A DNA stretch of 64,000 nucleotides from Microbispora hainanensis (GCF_006874475.1 NZ_VIRM01000012.1:62001-126000), one strand, 5' to 3'. Positions 17,687 to 27,780 are shown, numbered from the stretch's first letter. The notes: generated by a model not told the origin, from the sequence alone. Translations and numbers: made by a program.

Positions 17687-18232
17687 GTGTCCGTTCCGCC
17701 CAGCTCAGAGCCGCCGCCCACGGGTGGCCCGCGGCCGCTCAAGCTCCCGTTCGACCCGATCGAGCGGGCGGCCGAGACATGGCGTTCGACCTTCGGGCCG
17801 TCGTCCGCCATGGCCGCCGTGACTTCGATCATGAGAGCCCATCAGATCCTGCTCGCGCAACTGGACACGCTGCTCAAGCCGTACGACCTGACCTTCGCCC
17901 GTTATGAGGCCCTCGTGCTGCTCACGTTCAGCCGGGCCGGGTCGCTGCCGCTGTCGAAGATCGGCGAGCGGCTGATGGTGCACCCGACGAGCGTGACCAA
18001 CACCGTGGACCGCCTCGAACGGGCCGGTCTGGTGCGCCGCATGCGCAACCCGCGGGACGGCCGCGGCGTGCTCGCCGAGATCACCGACGAGGGCCGGGAC
18101 ATCGTGCGGCGGGCCACGGCCGACCTGATGAACGCGGGTTTCTGCATGGGCATGTACGACGACGCCGAGCTGGACGAGATGTTCGGCCTGCTCAGGACCC
18201 TGCGCGTCGCTGCGGGCGACTTCAGCTCCTGA
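17687..18232 (+). CDS. MarR family regulator (AbsC-like by position)
   Basis: A 181-residue winged-helix regulator. The MarR core is clear: ILLAQLDTLLKPYDLTFARY, LPLSKIGERLMVHPTSVTNT, VDRLERAGLVRRMRNPRDGR with the wing DGRGVLAEITDEG. The N-terminus (KLPFDPIERAAETW) and the location next to mce, thiolase, meaB and the mutase recall S. coelicolor SCO5405 (AbsC), a MarR protein tied to zinc-dependent antibiotic production; that link is from memory and unproven here. GTG 17687 starts after only a short leader; GTG 17642 would add 15 hydrophobic residues. It converges on the subtilisin gene. Confidence 0.88.
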   Translation: MSVPPSSEPPPTGGPRPLKLPFDPIERAAETWRSTFGPSSAMAAVTSIMRAHQILLAQLDTLLKPYDLTFARYEALVLLTFSRAGSLPLSKIGERLMVHPTSVTNTVDRLERAGLVRRMRNPRDGRGVLAEITDEGRDIVRRATADLMNAGFCMGMYDDAELDEMFGLLRTLRVAAGDFSS

Positions 18233-18274
18233 CGGCGGCCCGGGGAATCACCAGGGCGCCGCGCCGCCCGGGGT

Positions 18275-18314
18275 GGGCCGGTGGCGCCCCGCCGTACGGG
18301 TGCGCCACCGGCCC
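18275..18314. terminator. Bidirectional terminator between marR and subtilisin genes
   Basis: Perfect 13-base arms GGGCCGGTGGCGC (18275-18287) and GCGCCACCGGCCC (18302-18314). The loop itself can extend the stem with CCCG/CGGG. It lies between two converging genes. Confidence 0.8.
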
Positions 18315-18331
18315 CAAGAGGAACCGGCGAA

Positions 18332-20062
18332 TCAGCGGCCGACGGCGCGCAGGGCGTCGACGATGCCCCTGCCGTAGAAGCCGTTGTCCGACGGCCCGCC
18401 TTCACAGGTGTGCGTGGCGGTCACGGTGGACCCGCTCGGCAGGATGCGGGTGTAGGTGAACGCGGGCGGGTTCGGGCACGCCGTCCTGGTGGCCGTGCCC
18501 TTGAGGATCTCCTCCACCTTGCCGGGGTCGAGCGTCAGCCCGCCGTGGGCGTGGTCGCGCTTGCCGTACCGGCTGACGATCAGCGCGGCGACGCCGGCCG
18601 CGCGGGGCGAGGCCATCGAGGTGCCCTGAAGGTACTGGTAGTAGCCGCAGGTGGAGCCCTTGCAGTCCTTCACGACGTATTCGACGGTCGGGTCGCCGTT
18701 CGCGTCGATCTCGCCGTTGGCGACGGCGAGCGCCTTGGGATAGGCCGCGAGCGTGGCCTTGGTGATGTCCCTGGTGTTGCCGGGGGTGTCGTAGACGTCG
18801 CCGCCGGGCGAGGCCACGTCGATGTAGTGGTTGCCGTAGCTGGAGTAGTACGCCTTGCGCTTGCTGACGCCGGTCGCGGAGACCGAGATCACGTGCTCGG
18901 CCTCACTCGGCAGCGAGACGCACGACGGGGGGATGGTCCGGTCTCTGGGAGCCTGGCCGGGGAAGCCGGCGAAGTCGGGGCTGCCGCTGTCGACGTTCGT
19001 CTTCGTGTAGTCGATCGCCTCGTTGCCGGCCGCGCTGACGACCGTCACGCCGCGCGCGTGGGCGTAATTTATCGCCCGTTGCGTGGCGGCGATGTACAGC
19101 CGTTGCTGGGCCCGTTCCTCAGGGCTGTCGGCAGGGTTGTCCGCGCAGTTGAACAGCCACGGGTCGACGTAGTAGCTCATGTTGACCACGTCGACGCCGA
19201 TGTCGCCCGCGTAGGTCAGGGCGTCGACGGTGGGCTGGAGGAAGAAGTAGCCCGAGTCCTGGCCCGCCCGCAGGTTGACGATCGTCACCTTCGGCGCGAC
19301 GCCCGAGACGCCCAGCTTGTTGATGGGCGAGGCGATCGACGAGGCGACGTGGGTGCCGTGGCCGTTCTCGTCCACGTCGTTCGGGTCGGTGCAGGAGCCG
19401 TCGGGGTCGCTCTCACAGGAGCCGTCGATCTCGGTGCCGTTGGCGTCCGCCGGCAGGTCGACGGTGAAGTTGCGGCTCAGCCTCCGGTCGAAGTTCGGCG
19501 CGATGTCGGGGTGGGAGCCGTCGACGCCGGTGTCGAGGATGCCGACGAGGACGCCCTTGTCCCCCTGCTCGAACCGGTGGGCCTGGTCCGCGTGGATCTG
19601 CTTCATGTCCCACTGCAGGTCGGCCAGCGGCTCGTCCTTGACGTTGCGCCCCCACTTGAAGGGCCCGCCGCCCCGGCCCTCCTTCTCCACGGCCTGGTTC
19701 TTGGCGGCCTGCGTCACGGCCTTCTTCGCGGCGGCGGACGCCTTGGCGTCGTCGGGCGCGCTGCCGATCGACTGGTTGCGGGCGACCCCTTCGATGGCCG
19801 CCGAGCCCCGCAGGGCATCGGCGAAGCCGGCGTTGGCGCTGCTGACCGTGGCCAGCCCGACCTCGGTGTTCACCTTGATCACGCTGCCGCCCGCCGCTTC
19901 GATCGCCTTCTGGGCGTCCGCGGCGGCCGTGCCTTCCCTGAACAGGACCACGTATTCGGTCTGGGCCGCGGACCCGGCGGCCGCCGGTTCGGCCTGAACG
20001 GGTGTGGCGAGGGTTGCCGCCACCATCGCCGCGGTCGCGGCGACGACTGTCAAGCGCTTCAC
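18332..20062 (-). CDS. Secreted subtilisin-like (S8) serine peptidase
   Basis: A 576-residue exported protease. Signal peptide residues 1-24 (KRLTVVAAT...PVQA), then an inhibitor-I9-like propeptide (TEYVVLFREGTAAADAQKAI), then the S8 domain with Asp177 (GILDTGVDGSHPD), His235 (NGHGTHVAS), oxyanion Asn347 (SAAGNE) and Ser482 (QGTSMASPRAAG). Several Cys pairs suggest disulfides. GTG 20062 is chosen because GGAGG lies five bases upstream and it gives a textbook signal peptide; starts at ATG 20074 or farther would put that ribosome site inside the gene. It converges with marR, and a separate promoter is visible upstream. Confidence 0.94.
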   Translation of the reverse strand: MKRLTVVAATAAMVAATLATPVQAEPAAAGSAAQTEYVVLFREGTAAADAQKAIEAAGGSVIKVNTEVGLATVSSANAGFADALRGSAAIEGVARNQSIGSAPDDAKASAAAKKAVTQAAKNQAVEKEGRGGGPFKWGRNVKDEPLADLQWDMKQIHADQAHRFEQGDKGVLVGILDTGVDGSHPDIAPNFDRRLSRNFTVDLPADANGTEIDGSCESDPDGSCTDPNDVDENGHGTHVASSIASPINKLGVSGVAPKVTIVNLRAGQDSGYFFLQPTVDALTYAGDIGVDVVNMSYYVDPWLFNCADNPADSPEERAQQRLYIAATQRAINYAHARGVTVVSAAGNEAIDYTKTNVDSGSPDFAGFPGQAPRDRTIPPSCVSLPSEAEHVISVSATGVSKRKAYYSSYGNHYIDVASPGGDVYDTPGNTRDITKATLAAYPKALAVANGEIDANGDPTVEYVVKDCKGSTCGYYQYLQGTSMASPRAAGVAALIVSRYGKRDHAHGGLTLDPGKVEEILKGTATRTACPNPPAFTYTRILPSGSTVTATHTCEGGPSDNGFYGRGIVDALRAVGR

Positions 20063-20095
20063 ATCCACCTCCATGTGGACTTCACGGGCGCTGAC

Positions 20096-20125
20096 AATGT
20101 TTGGAGATTCAGCGGCTCTGTCAAA
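20096..20125 (-). promoter_or_regulatory. Candidate promoter of the subtilisin gene
   Basis: On the minus strand a perfect TTGACA (20120-20125) is followed after 17 bases by AACATT (20097-20102), a poor but correctly spaced -10. It lies about 35 bases ahead of the GTG 20062 start. Confidence 0.4.
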
Positions 20126-20209
20126 GGTCCGTGACAATTCGCGACCAACGTGTGACATGACCGCGGTGGAGGCGGGGAGTCGAGAGGGACCGGTGGTGGC
20201 CGGATTTAA

Positions 20210-20221
20210 TAGGACGTCCTA
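20210..20221. promoter_or_regulatory. Perfect 12-base palindrome upstream of the mutase gene
   Basis: TAGGACGTCCTA is fully symmetric and lies 36 bases before the mutase ATG, embedded in an AT-rich context (TTTAA before, GTATC after) that would suit a -10 region. It looks like a dimeric repressor site controlling the mutase; the regulator is not identified. Confidence 0.55.
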
Positions 20222-20257
20222 GTATCTTCTCGAAGAGTGAGACACGGGGAGGGACGC

Positions 20258-21940
20258 ATGGAGCCGGACGCGACGAGCGCCGAGGCGATCGAGGCGGGCA
20301 GGGCCCGCTGGCAGGCGCGATACGACGCCGCCTTCAAACGGGACCGTGAGTTCCGCACCCTGTCGGGGCTGGAGGTGGACCCCGTCTATGGCCCGCCCGG
20401 GGACGACACCGGGTTCGAGCGCATCGGCTGGCCGGGGGAGTTCCCCTTCACCCGCGGCCTGTACGCCACCGGCTACCGCGGCCGTCCCTGGACCATCCGG
20501 CAGTTCGCCGGGTTCGGCAACGCCAGGCAGACCAACGAGCGCTACAAGATGATCCTCGGCGCCGGAGGCGGCGGCCTGTCGGTGGCGTTCGACATGCCGA
20601 CGCTGATGGGCCGCGACTCCGACGACCCCCGCTCGCTCGGCGAGGTGGGCCACTGCGGCGTGGCGATCGACTCCGCCCTCGACATGGACCTGCTGTTCGA
20701 CGGCATCCCGCTCGGCGACGTCACCACCTCGATGACCATCAGCGGGCCCGCAGTGCCGATCTTCTGCATGTACGTGGTCGCGGCCGAGCGGCAGGGCGTG
20801 CCGGTGGGCAAGCTGAACGGCACGCTCCAGACGGACATCTTCAAGGAGTACATCGCGCAGAAGGAGTGGCTGTTCGCGCCCGAGCCGCACCTGCGGCTGA
20901 TCGGCGACCTGATGGAGTTCTGCGCCGCCGAGATCCCGGCGTACAAGCCGCTGTCGGTGTCGGGCTACCACATCCGCGAGGCGGGCTCCACGGCCGCGCA
21001 GGAGCTGGCCTTCACGCTCGCCGACGGCTTCGGCTACGTCGAGCTGGGCCTGTCGCGCGGGCTCGACGTGGACGTGTTCGCGCCGGGCCTGTCGTTCTTC
21101 TTCGACGCGCACATCGACTTCTTCGAGGAGATCGCGAAGTTCCGCGCCGCGCGGCGCATCTGGGCCCGCTGGATGCGCGACGTGTACGGCGCGCGCACCG
21201 AGAAGGCGCAGTGGCTGCGCTTCCACACCCAGACGGCGGGGGTGTCGCTGACCGCGCAGCAGCCCGACAACAACATCGTCCGCACCGCGATCGAGGCGCT
21301 GGCGGCCGTGCTCGGCGGCACCAACTCGCTGCACACCAACGCGCTGGACGAGGTGCTCGCGCTGCCGTCGGAGAAGGCCGCCGAGATCGCGCTGCGCACC
21401 CAGCAGGTGATCATGGAGGAGACGGAGGTCGTCAACGTCGTCGACCCGCTGGGCGGCTCCTGGTATGTCGAGGCGCTGACCGACCGGCTGGACGCCGAGG
21501 CGGAGAAGATCTTCGCGAAGATCCGGGAGATGGGCGGGGACGGCACGATGACCGCCGGCATCCTGCGCGGCATCGAGGACGGCTGGTTCATGTCCGAGAT
21601 CGCCGAGTCGGCCTTCGACTACCAGCGCAAGCTGGAGAAGGGCGACAAGCGGATCGTCGGCGTCAACTGCCACACCGCGAGCGTGGAGGAGCCGCTGGAG
21701 ATCCTGCGGATCAGCCACGAGGTCGAGGTCGAGCAGCGCAGGGTGCTGGCCGAGCGGCGCGCCGCGCGGGACCAGGAGGCCGTCGACGCGGCGCTGGCCG
21801 CCCTCCGGGCCGCATCCAAGGGCGACGACAACATGATCCCGCCCATGCTGGAGGCCGTACGGGCCGAGGCCACGCTGGGCGAGATCTGCGACGTCCTGCG
21901 CGAGGAGTGGGGCACCTACTCCGAGCCGGCGGCCTTCTGA
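20258..21940 (+). CDS. icmA: Adenosylcobalamin-dependent isobutyryl-CoA mutase large subunit (IcmA-like)
   Basis: Radical B12 enzyme interconverting isobutyryl-CoA and n-butyryl-CoA. The 560-residue protein has only the substrate-binding TIM barrel and no C-terminal B12 domain (no DxHxxG), so a separate small subunit is needed. Two residues discriminate substrate: Phe83 in TIRQFAGF replaces the Tyr89 of methylmalonyl-CoA mutase and Gln201 in YIAQKEWLF replaces Arg207; spacing to His238 ([10 protein letters not shown]) is exactly as in that enzyme. Phe/Gln is the isobutyryl-CoA pair. ATG 20258 has GGGGAGGG at 20246-20253. No small subunit gene lies in this window. MeaB and the adenosyltransferase are nearby helpers. 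Confidence 0.9.
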   Translation: MEPDATSAEAIEAGRARWQARYDAAFKRDREFRTLSGLEVDPVYGPPGDDTGFERIGWPGEFPFTRGLYATGYRGRPWTIRQFAGFGNARQTNERYKMILGAGGGGLSVAFDMPTLMGRDSDDPRSLGEVGHCGVAIDSALDMDLLFDGIPLGDVTTSMTISGPAVPIFCMYVVAAERQGVPVGKLNGTLQTDIFKEYIAQKEWLFAPEPHLRLIGDLMEFCAAEIPAYKPLSVSGYHIREAGSTAAQELAFTLADGFGYVELGLSRGLDVDVFAPGLSFFFDAHIDFFEEIAKFRAARRIWARWMRDVYGARTEKAQWLRFHTQTAGVSLTAQQPDNNIVRTAIEALAAVLGGTNSLHTNALDEVLALPSEKAAEIALRTQQVIMEETEVVNVVDPLGGSWYVEALTDRLDAEAEKIFAKIREMGGDGTMTAGILRGIEDGWFMSEIAESAFDYQRKLEKGDKRIVGVNCHTASVEEPLEILRISHEVEVEQRRVLAERRAARDQEAVDAALAALRAASKGDDNMIPPMLEAVRAEATLGEICDVLREEWGTYSEPAAF

Positions 21941-21990
21941 CGCGGACGTTTGTCGGGACGCCCTTCGCCCGGCCCACGACCGCCCGGCCC

Positions 21991-22161
21991 ATGACCACGG
22001 GGCAGCTCGCCACGCTGGCCGGCACGGTTCCGAGCGCCATCGCCTACCACTGCGACCGTCTGGAGGCGGCCGGGGTGATCCGCAGGGAGCGCGGGGGCCG
22101 CGAGGTGTGGATCCTGCGCACCCCCCGCGGCCACGAGATCATCGGCCTTTTCTCCCGCTGA
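21991..22161 (+). pseudogene. Remnant of an ArsR-type winged-helix regulator
   Basis: Fifty-six codons encode a single winged helix: TTGQLATLAGTVPSAIAYHC, then DRLEAAGVIRRERGGREVWI, then TPRGHEIIGL. This is the C-terminal DNA-binding part of an ArsR/DUF5937-like regulator, but the preceding sequence has no start codon with a ribosome site and no N-terminal domain, and it begins right behind the mutase stop. It is most likely a truncated relic, possibly of the mutase regulator. Its stop codon falls inside a 12-base tandem repeat array. A tiny functional gene starting at ATG 21991 cannot be excluded. Confidence 0.6.
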
Positions 22162-22240
22162 CGACCGCGCTCATGACAGCGCTCGCGACAGCGCTGACGA
22201 CGGCGCTGACGACGGCGCTGACGACAGCGCTCACGACAGT
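22157..22240. repeat. 12-base tandem array, 7 copies, spanning two stop codons
   Basis: Seven 12-base units of consensus GCTGACGACGGC run from 22157 to 22240. Copy 1 contains the stop of the ArsR relic (22159-22161) and copy 7 contains the stop of the convergent decarboxylase (22231-22233), so the array fills the gap from stop codon to stop codon. Confidence 0.9.
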
Positions 22241-23616
22241 GCGGCGACGCGGTCGAGGAGGGCTTCGAGGGTCTTGTCGTCGGTCGCCGGGGCGATGACC
22301 GTCACCCGCAGGTGGCGCACACCCCCGACCTCGGCCGAGGTCAGGTGGAAGGAGCCCTCCTCCAGCAGGCTCTCGCGGATCTCGGCCTGGTCGCCGTCGC
22401 CATAGCGGAAGCAGACGATGTTGCTCTCCGGCTCGTACGGGCAGTGGAAGCCGGGCCGCTCGCGGGCCAGTTCCCAGAAGCGGTGCGCGGTGGCGTACCG
22501 CGCCGCCACGTGCTCGCCCAGGCCTCGCTCGCCCCGCCAGGCCAGGTTGAGGAACACCTTCGTCCCGAGCGCGGCCTTGCTGCACTCCACGGTCCTGCCG
22601 ACGAGGTCGAAGCCCTGGTCGCCGTAGAACAGGTAACTGGCCTCCTGCCGGAACGCCGCGTCGAGGTCGCCCTCGCGCCGGACGAGCACGGCCGCCGCGA
22701 GGCTGGCGGTGCGCAGCATCTTGTGGGCGTCCCAGATCACGGAGTCGGCCAGTTCGATCCCGTCGAGCAGATGGCGGTGCTCCTCGCTGAGCAGCGCCGA
22801 GGCGCCGTGTGCGCCGTCCACGTGGAACCACAGGCCGTGCTCGGCGCAGAACTCGCCGATGGGCCGCAGGTCGTCGTAAAGGCCGGTGCCGGTGGCGCAG
22901 GCGGCGGCGACCAGGGCCATCGGCCGGCGCCCGGCGCGCCGCACCCGGTCGAGCCCCTCGGGCAGCCGGGCCACGTCGATCCTGCCCAGGTCGTCCACGT
23001 CGAGCGGCACGACCGCGCGCTCGCCGAGGCCGAGGATCGCCGCCGCCCGGGTGATCGAGTAGTGCGCCGACGGCGGCGCGAGGAGCGCGAGATCGCCGGG
23101 CACGCCCTCGGTCCACGCGTCCGGGGCGGCGACGGCCCGCGCGGCGAGCAGCGCGGTCAGGTTGGCCAGCGACCCGCCGTGGGTGAGCACCCCGCCGCCC
23201 TCGGGGAAGCCGACCTTGGCGAGCATCCAGCGCAGCACCTCGAACTCGGCGGTCGCCGCCGCGGCGCCCATCTCGTAGATCGCCATCGGGTTGTTGATCG
23301 CCCCGTGGACGAAGTCGGCCAGCGCGGAGGGGAAGTCGGGCGCGGCCGTCTGGTGGGCGAGGTAGGCCGGGTGGTGCAGCCGCGTTCCCTCCGCGAGATA
23401 GGCGTCGAGCCACTCCCGGTAGGTCTCCGGGGTCATGCCGCCCTCCCGGATCCAGCGGGCGAGCCCGAGCCGCCCGGCCAGCTCCGCGGGCGGTGTGCGG
23501 CGGATCACCGGCACCGCCCCGTCCTGGCTCTCCCGGACGTACGCGGCGAGGCCTTCGACGGTCGCCTCGGCGGCCTGGACGAAGTCGTCGATCTCCCAGG
23601 TGTGATTCGGTGTCAT
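22231..23616 (-). CDS. Pyridoxal-phosphate-dependent amino acid decarboxylase (group II)
   Basis: A 461-residue group II decarboxylase of the aromatic-amino-acid/glutamate family, which removes the alpha-carboxyl of an L-amino acid to give an amine. PLP Lys299 lies in DSVIWDAHKMLRT, Asp267 in FHVDGAHGA pairs with the pyridine nitrogen, and His185 in SAHYSITRAA stacks on the ring. The substrate is not predictable; tyrosine/tryptophan-type and diaminobutyrate-type enzymes share this core. ATG 23616 gives MTPNHTWEID. The gene stands alone: the next gene upstream on the strand is 112 bases away. Confidence 0.9.
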   Translation of the reverse strand: MTPNHTWEIDDFVQAAEATVEGLAAYVRESQDGAVPVIRRTPPAELAGRLGLARWIREGGMTPETYREWLDAYLAEGTRLHHPAYLAHQTAAPDFPSALADFVHGAINNPMAIYEMGAAAATAEFEVLRWMLAKVGFPEGGGVLTHGGSLANLTALLAARAVAAPDAWTEGVPGDLALLAPPSAHYSITRAAAILGLGERAVVPLDVDDLGRIDVARLPEGLDRVRRAGRRPMALVAAACATGTGLYDDLRPIGEFCAEHGLWFHVDGAHGASALLSEEHRHLLDGIELADSVIWDAHKMLRTASLAAAVLVRREGDLDAAFRQEASYLFYGDQGFDLVGRTVECSKAALGTKVFLNLAWRGERGLGEHVAARYATAHRFWELARERPGFHCPYEPESNIVCFRYGDGDQAEIRESLLEEGSFHLTSAEVGGVRHLRVTVIAPATDDKTLEALLDRVAALS

Positions 23617-23728
23617 GCCCGAATAATGGCTCTATCGGACGTAACCCGCCACGAAGGCCGAATCGATGGACGGATCACCCGGACGGCCGCTGGAGGCGGT
23701 CTCCTGAAACGCGGGGACGGGGCTCGGC

Positions 23729-24235
23729 TCAGACGCCCACGGTCCCGTCGACGCCCTCGCGCAGGAAATCGGCGTGGCCGTTGTGCCGGGCGTACTCGTG
23801 GATCATGTGCAGCATCACCAGCCGCAGCGAGACCTCCTCGTCCCACCGGGGCTGGTAGGCGGTGACGTCGAGAGACTCCGCCGCGCGCTCGATCCTGCGG
23901 GAGTGCTCGACCTCCGCCTGCCAGGCGGCGAACGCCTCCGCGCCGGTGGACCCGCTCGGGTCGTACGCCGCCTGGTAGTCGCCCTCGTCCGACCACAGGA
24001 GCGGCACGTCCTCCTTGGCGATCACCCGGCGGAACCACGCGCGCTCGACCTCGGCCATGTGCCTGACCAGACCGAGGAGCGTGAGCGTCGACGGCGGCAT
24101 CGACCTGCGGCGCAGCTCCTCGTCCGACAGCCCGTCGCACTTCAGCGCGAGCGTGGCCCGGTGGTAGTCGAGGAACGCCCGCAGCATCTCGCGCTCGTCC
24201 GCGACGGTCGGCGGGCCGATCCGCTCCACAGCCAT
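23729..24235 (-). CDS. DinB-like four-helix protein (DUF664)
   Basis: A 168-residue protein of the DinB/DUF664 superfamily of metal-binding four-helix bundles, some of which are mycothiol- or bacillithiol-dependent transferases. Likely ligands are the His in LVRHMAEVERAWF and the two His in HEYARHNGHADFLRE, the expected H...HxxxH pattern. ATG 24235. It is divergent from the YbbN-like gene, 130 bases away. A thiol-transferase or detoxification role is a family inference. Confidence 0.88.
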   Translation of the reverse strand: MAVERIGPPTVADEREMLRAFLDYHRATLALKCDGLSDEELRRRSMPPSTLTLLGLVRHMAEVERAWFRRVIAKEDVPLLWSDEGDYQAAYDPSGSTGAEAFAAWQAEVEHSRRIERAAESLDVTAYQPRWDEEVSLRLVMLHMIHEYARHNGHADFLREGVDGTVGV

Positions 24236-24365
24236 CTCCTGCTCCCTCCAATATGGCGATTTATGCGTCGTTCACCCTATGGCCGGAGCCGCCTCGGCCC
24301 GATCGCCGGGCGGAAGGGGCGGGGATCGCACAGATCACGCGGGCGGGTACGGCAGGATTGGGGGT

Positions 24366-25280
24366 ATGGCAGCGGAGTTCTCTCGACCTGGATCGCTCTA
24401 CGGCGCCGTGGACCTCGGCGCGCGCAAGCAGGCACTCGAGGCCCAGGCGCGGCGTGAGGCCGCCGGGCCGGCCGGAGCCGCCTCGGCGGACGTCATCGAG
24501 GTGACCTCGGCCACCTTCAACACCGACGTGGTGGAGCGCTCGCTGAGCGTCCCCGTCATCGTCGAAGCGACGGTGAGCAGGGCCGAGCAGGTCCGGCAGT
24601 TCAGCGACGTGATGGAGAAGCTGGCCGCGGAGGCGGCGGGCGCGTGGGTGCTGGCCCGGGTGGACGTGGAGGCCGACCCGCAGCTCGCCCAGGCGCTGCG
24701 GATGCGCGCGGTGCCCACCGTCTATCTGGCCTTCCAGGGGCAGCTCATGCCCCTGTTCGAGGGCCCGCTGCCGGAGTCGCAGCTCCGGCAGGCGCTGGCG
24801 CAGGTGTTCGAGCAGCTCGGTGTCGAGCTGGCCGCGCCGCGCGAGGGTGAGCCCGAGGAGCCGCCGGTGGACCCCGAGCTCCTGGCGGCCGAGCAGGCCG
24901 TCGAGAAGGGCGACCTGGACGCCGCCGCGGCGGCGTACGAGCGCCTGCTGGCGAGGTCGCCGTCGGACGAGGGCGCGAAGATCGGCCTCGCGGGGGTCGG
25001 GCTGCTGCGGCGCACGCAGGACCTCGACCCGGCCGACGTGCTGCGCCGGGCCGCCGAGAACCCCGACGACGTGGACCTGCAGCTCCAGGCCGCCGACGTG
25101 GAGATGGTGACCAACCAGGTGGACGAGGCGTTCGACCGGCTCGTCGCGCTCGTGCGGCGCACCCGGGGCGCCGACAGGGACAAGGCGCGGGTCCACCTGC
25201 TGGGGCTGTTCGACGCGCTGCCCTCCGACGACCCGTCCGTGGCGCGGGCGCGCAGGGCGCTGGCCAGCGCGCTTTTCTGA
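24366..25280 (+). CDS. YbbN/CnoX-like thioredoxin-fold protein with TPR-like tail
   Basis: A 304-residue cytoplasmic protein: a thioredoxin-like domain (about residues 40-150, cis-Pro in RAVPTVYLAFQG) followed by helical repeats (ELLAAEQAVEKGDLDAAAAA, ERLLARSPSDEGAKIGLA). The redox CxxC is absent: the position after the VPVIVEATV strand reads SRAEQ. So it is not a disulfide reductase, and a holdase or co-chaperone role like E. coli CnoX is more likely. ATG 24366. Downstream is a Pro/Arg-rich 13-base repeat run and then the malic enzyme gene. Confidence 0.87.
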   Translation: MAAEFSRPGSLYGAVDLGARKQALEAQARREAAGPAGAASADVIEVTSATFNTDVVERSLSVPVIVEATVSRAEQVRQFSDVMEKLAAEAAGAWVLARVDVEADPQLAQALRMRAVPTVYLAFQGQLMPLFEGPLPESQLRQALAQVFEQLGVELAAPREGEPEEPPVDPELLAAEQAVEKGDLDAAAAAYERLLARSPSDEGAKIGLAGVGLLRRTQDLDPADVLRRAAENPDDVDLQLQAADVEMVTNQVDEAFDRLVALVRRTRGADRDKARVHLLGLFDALPSDDPSVARARRALASALF

Positions 25281-25285
25281 CCCAT

Positions 25286-25335
25286 TCCCGCCCGCGTTCC
25301 CGCCCGCCGCTCCCGCCCGCCGCTCCCGCCCGTGC
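25286..25335. repeat. 12-13-base tandem repeat after the ybbN-like stop
   Basis: Four consecutive units starting TCCCGCCCG (25286, 25298, 25311, 25324) follow the stop codon at 25278-25280 by six bases. They encode nothing recognisable. Confidence 0.75.
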
Positions 25336-25553
25336 CCGCCCCGCGAAAGCGGCATGGCTGGGCGCGGGCCGGGTACGACGGGTGTGAGACGTACGGACAC
25401 GGGCTGAAACACCCCGCCGGGGATGGCACGATGGATAGCACCCATGAGCCGTCCAGCCGGATGCGGGAGCGTGGCCGCCACGCGGAGGCCGCGCCCCACT
25501 GGAGCAGCCGGGAGAGCACGGCCAGGCATCACCCCGCAAAGGAGCGGATAGAC

Positions 25554-26963
<1,410 letters not shown>

Positions 26964-27075
26964 TCGGGGCCAGATCCGGGCCTGATCGAACTCCCTCTCG
27001 GTGACATTGTCGTTACTATCAGTAATATGATGCGGCAAACCGGGGTCGGCGTACACGAATCCGCAATCCTCCCTC

Positions 27076-27663
27076 ATGATGGGATGTATGGCGGAGGCGA
27101 TCTACGTCGGCGGGTTGCTTGTAGCGACGCCACTGCTCGACGACCCCAACTTCCGGCGTAGCGTGGTGCTCGTCCTGGAGCACGACGAGGACGGCGGCAC
27201 GTTGGGTGTGGTGCTCAACCGGCCCAGCGAGATCGCCGTGACCCAGGTCTTACCTTCCTGGGACGCCCTGGTCACGGGTCCTCCGGTGCTGTTCGAGGGC
27301 GGCCCGGTGCAGACGGACAGCGCGCTCGCGCTCGCCGTCGTGCTCAGCGGCGAGGAGCCGCTGGGCTGGCGACGACTGCAGGGCAGGGCGGCGGTCTCGC
27401 GCCTCGGCACGGTCGACCTCGACGCGCCCCCGGAGATCCTGGCGGGGGAGATCTCCCAGATGCGGATCTTCGCGGGCTATGCGGGCTGGACCGCCGGACA
27501 GCTCGAAAACGAGCTCCAGGAGGGCGCCTGGTACGTCGTGGACTCCGAGCCGGGCGACACCTTCCACCCGAACCCGGCCACGCTGTGGCGCACCGTGCTG
27601 CGCAGGCAGAAGGGGGACCTGGCGCTGGTCGCCACCTTCCCCGACGACCCCCTGCTCAACTGA
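27076..27663 (+). CDS. YqgE/AlgH family protein (UPF0301)
   Basis: A 195-residue cytoplasmic protein with the family signature: LLVATPLLDDPNFRRSVVLV, LEHDEDGGTLGVVLNRPSE, then VLFEGGPVQTDSALAL and FAGYAGWTAGQLENEL. Function in the family is unresolved. Starts at 27076, 27079 and 27088 are in frame; 27088 (MAEAIYVGGLL) fits the family best but none has a strong ribosome site. A short inverted repeat TTACT/AGTAA (27013-27025) lies upstream. The stop codon is inside a 17-base tandem repeat, and the gene converges on the mannanase gene. Confidence 0.92.
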   Translation: MMGCMAEAIYVGGLLVATPLLDDPNFRRSVVLVLEHDEDGGTLGVVLNRPSEIAVTQVLPSWDALVTGPPVLFEGGPVQTDSALALAVVLSGEEPLGWRRLQGRAAVSRLGTVDLDAPPEILAGEISQMRIFAGYAGWTAGQLENELQEGAWYVVDSEPGDTFHPNPATLWRTVLRRQKGDLALVATFPDDPLLN

Positions 27664-27698
27664 TCCCCCTGCTCAGCCGATCCCCCTGCTCGGCCGAT
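27648..27698. repeat. 17-base tandem repeat, 3 copies, starting across the yqgE stop
   Basis: Three units of CCCCCTGCTCAGCCGAT type occupy 27648-27664, 27665-27681 and 27682-27698. The stop codon of the YqgE gene (27661-27663) lies in unit 1; units 2 and 3 carry CCGAT where unit 1 has CTGAT. Confidence 0.88.
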
Positions 27699-27738
27699 CC
27701 TCCGCAGCGCCCATCCCGGGCCGGCCGCGACGCGCGGA

Positions 27739-27765
27739 GGCCGGGCGCGGGGAGCGCGCCCGGCC
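27739..27765. terminator. Bidirectional terminator between yqgE and mannanase genes
   Basis: Perfect 11-base arms GGCCGGGCGCG (27739-27749) and CGCGCCCGGCC (27755-27765) with a five-base loop, between converging genes. Confidence 0.8.
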
Positions 27766-27780
27766 GTGGGTGACACGCCG

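Noticed and set aside
20258-21940. Call as methylmalonyl-CoA mutase because of mce and meaB nearby
   Set aside because: Phe83 and Gln201 replace the Tyr and Arg that bind the methylmalonyl carboxylate, so the isobutyryl-CoA assignment fits better.
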